64,000 nucleotides of DNA from Streptomyces lydicus. GTDB lineage: Bacteria > Actinomycetota > Actinomycetes > Streptomycetales > Streptomycetaceae. Positions within the stretch are counted from its first letter, which is position 1. Each line of letters starts with the position of its first letter. The stretch is taken from contig NZ_CP017157.1 of the NCBI RefSeq assembly GCF_001729485.1, positions 6,200,001 to 6,264,000 on the forward strand, read 5' to 3'. The notes beneath the pieces were generated by a model, which did not search any database, had not been told where the DNA came from, and saw nothing but the letters and a program-made list of their open reading frames with translations. Both the position numbers and the translations under genes were made by a program. Shown here piece by piece: positions 63,691-64,000 of this stretch.

Positions 63691-64000
63691 TCAGAGCAGA
63701 TGGCGATGGGCGCGGTCGCGGATCATCAACGCGGCGCGCTTCTCCGGCAGTTCGATCTCCTCGGCGAAGCGGAAGCCCGCGGTCAGGAACGCCGCGACGG
63801 ACGCGGTGTTGCGCAGAGCGGGCTCGGCGAGGACGCGCGAGCAGCGCGGGCGGTGGTCGAGCACGAGATCGGCGACGGCGCGCAGCAGCGCGCTGCCCAA
63901 ACCGTGGCCGCGGTCGGCGCCGCGACCGATGAGGAGGTGGATCCCGGTGTCCTGGGGGCGGGCCGCGTAGTGGTGCGCGAGCGGGTCCAGATCGGCGCGG
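63691..64000 (-). CDS. GNAT acyltransferase, siderophore-type (5' end outside window)
   Basis: A 102-residue fragment, the C-terminal half of a GNAT enzyme, in frame to the window edge. It reads PLAHHYAARPQDTGIHLLIG, then RGADRGHGLGSALLRAVADL (acetyl-CoA loop), VLAEPALRNTASVAAFLTAGF and RAALMIRDR. This arrangement matches the lysine/cadaverine N-acyltransferases of siderophore pathways, and it lies 105 bp upstream of the IucA/IucC gene in the same direction. It probably acylates the N-hydroxylated amine. The missing N-terminus prevents a firmer call. Confidence 0.82.
   Translation of the reverse strand, partial: RADLDPLAHHYAARPQDTGIHLLIGRGADRGHGLGSALLRAVADLVLDHRPRCSRVLAEPALRNTASVAAFLTAGFRFAEEIELPEKRAALMIRDRAHRHLL

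Overview
This window is high-GC (roughly 72%), densely coded DNA with strong third-position GC bias, many GTG/TTG starts and Streptomyces-type housekeeping genes (an HrdB-type principal sigma factor with a Lys/Ala-rich N-terminal region, adenosylcobalamin ribonucleotide reductase next to nrdR, actinobacterial LexA with its SOS box, a topoisomerase IV pair). It is almost certainly a core-chromosome segment of a Streptomyces or close relative. From memory, the set ptsH / parC / parE / hrdB / recQ / rnhB / nrdRJ / lexA / dinG matches the S. coelicolor SCO58xx interval; this was not checked.

Layout. 1-5.5 kb (minus strand): thymidine kinase (cut by the window edge), an alkaline-phosphatase-superfamily enzyme, a DUF5998 protein, and a large GNAT/NDP-forming acyl-CoA synthetase fusion of the PatA lysine-acetyltransferase type. 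Divergently, ptsH (HPr) follows a DasR-like dre site. 6-11 kb: an FCD-type GntR regulator, a secreted LytM/M23 peptidase behind a c-di-AMP (ydaO-type) riboswitch, and a coupled pair of M16 peptidases. 11-19 kb: parC, a CobW-type GTPase, a citrate synthase, a divergent HTH-citrate synthase with a frameshift, and a ferredoxin-like protein with a possible iron box. 19.5-26.7 kb: a CitA/CitB-type two-component system convergent with a five-gene run: membrane protein, NarL-type kinase and regulator, DUF485 protein, sodium/solute symporter. 26.8-34 kb: parE, a small zinc-binding protein, a secreted trypsin-like protease, hrdB and a FadR-type regulator. 34-43.6 kb: a Nudix-winged-helix / debranching-like / DUF4192 gene run, a RecQ helicase carrying a C-terminal phosphoribosyltransferase-like domain, two poorly characterised proteins and rnhB. 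43.8-54.5 kb (more accessory): ADP-ribosylglycohydrolase and histidine phosphatase, an ABC-F/TetR divergent pair, an amidase/TetR divergent pair, TerD, a CGNR regulator with an MFS exporter, and a DUF6215-like protein. 54.8-64 kb: the nrdRJ operon, lexA, a DinG-type helicase, and the end of a siderophore (NIS synthetase) cluster that leaves the window.

Links between genes. nrdRJ, lexA, dinG, recQ and rnhB group DNA precursor supply and repair; parC/parE and hrdB add topology and transcription. Several regulator/target pairs share an intergenic region holding clear palindromes (ABC-F/TetR, amidase/TetR, CGNR/MFS, citrate synthase pair). No rRNA, tRNA, CRISPR, prophage or insertion sequence was seen. 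I found no obviously new multi-gene system. The best leads are the frameshifted HTH-citrate synthase in a tandem repeat, the RecQ-phosphoribosyltransferase fusion with inverted DnaA boxes at its promoter, and the Nudix/debranching-like/DUF4192 operon.
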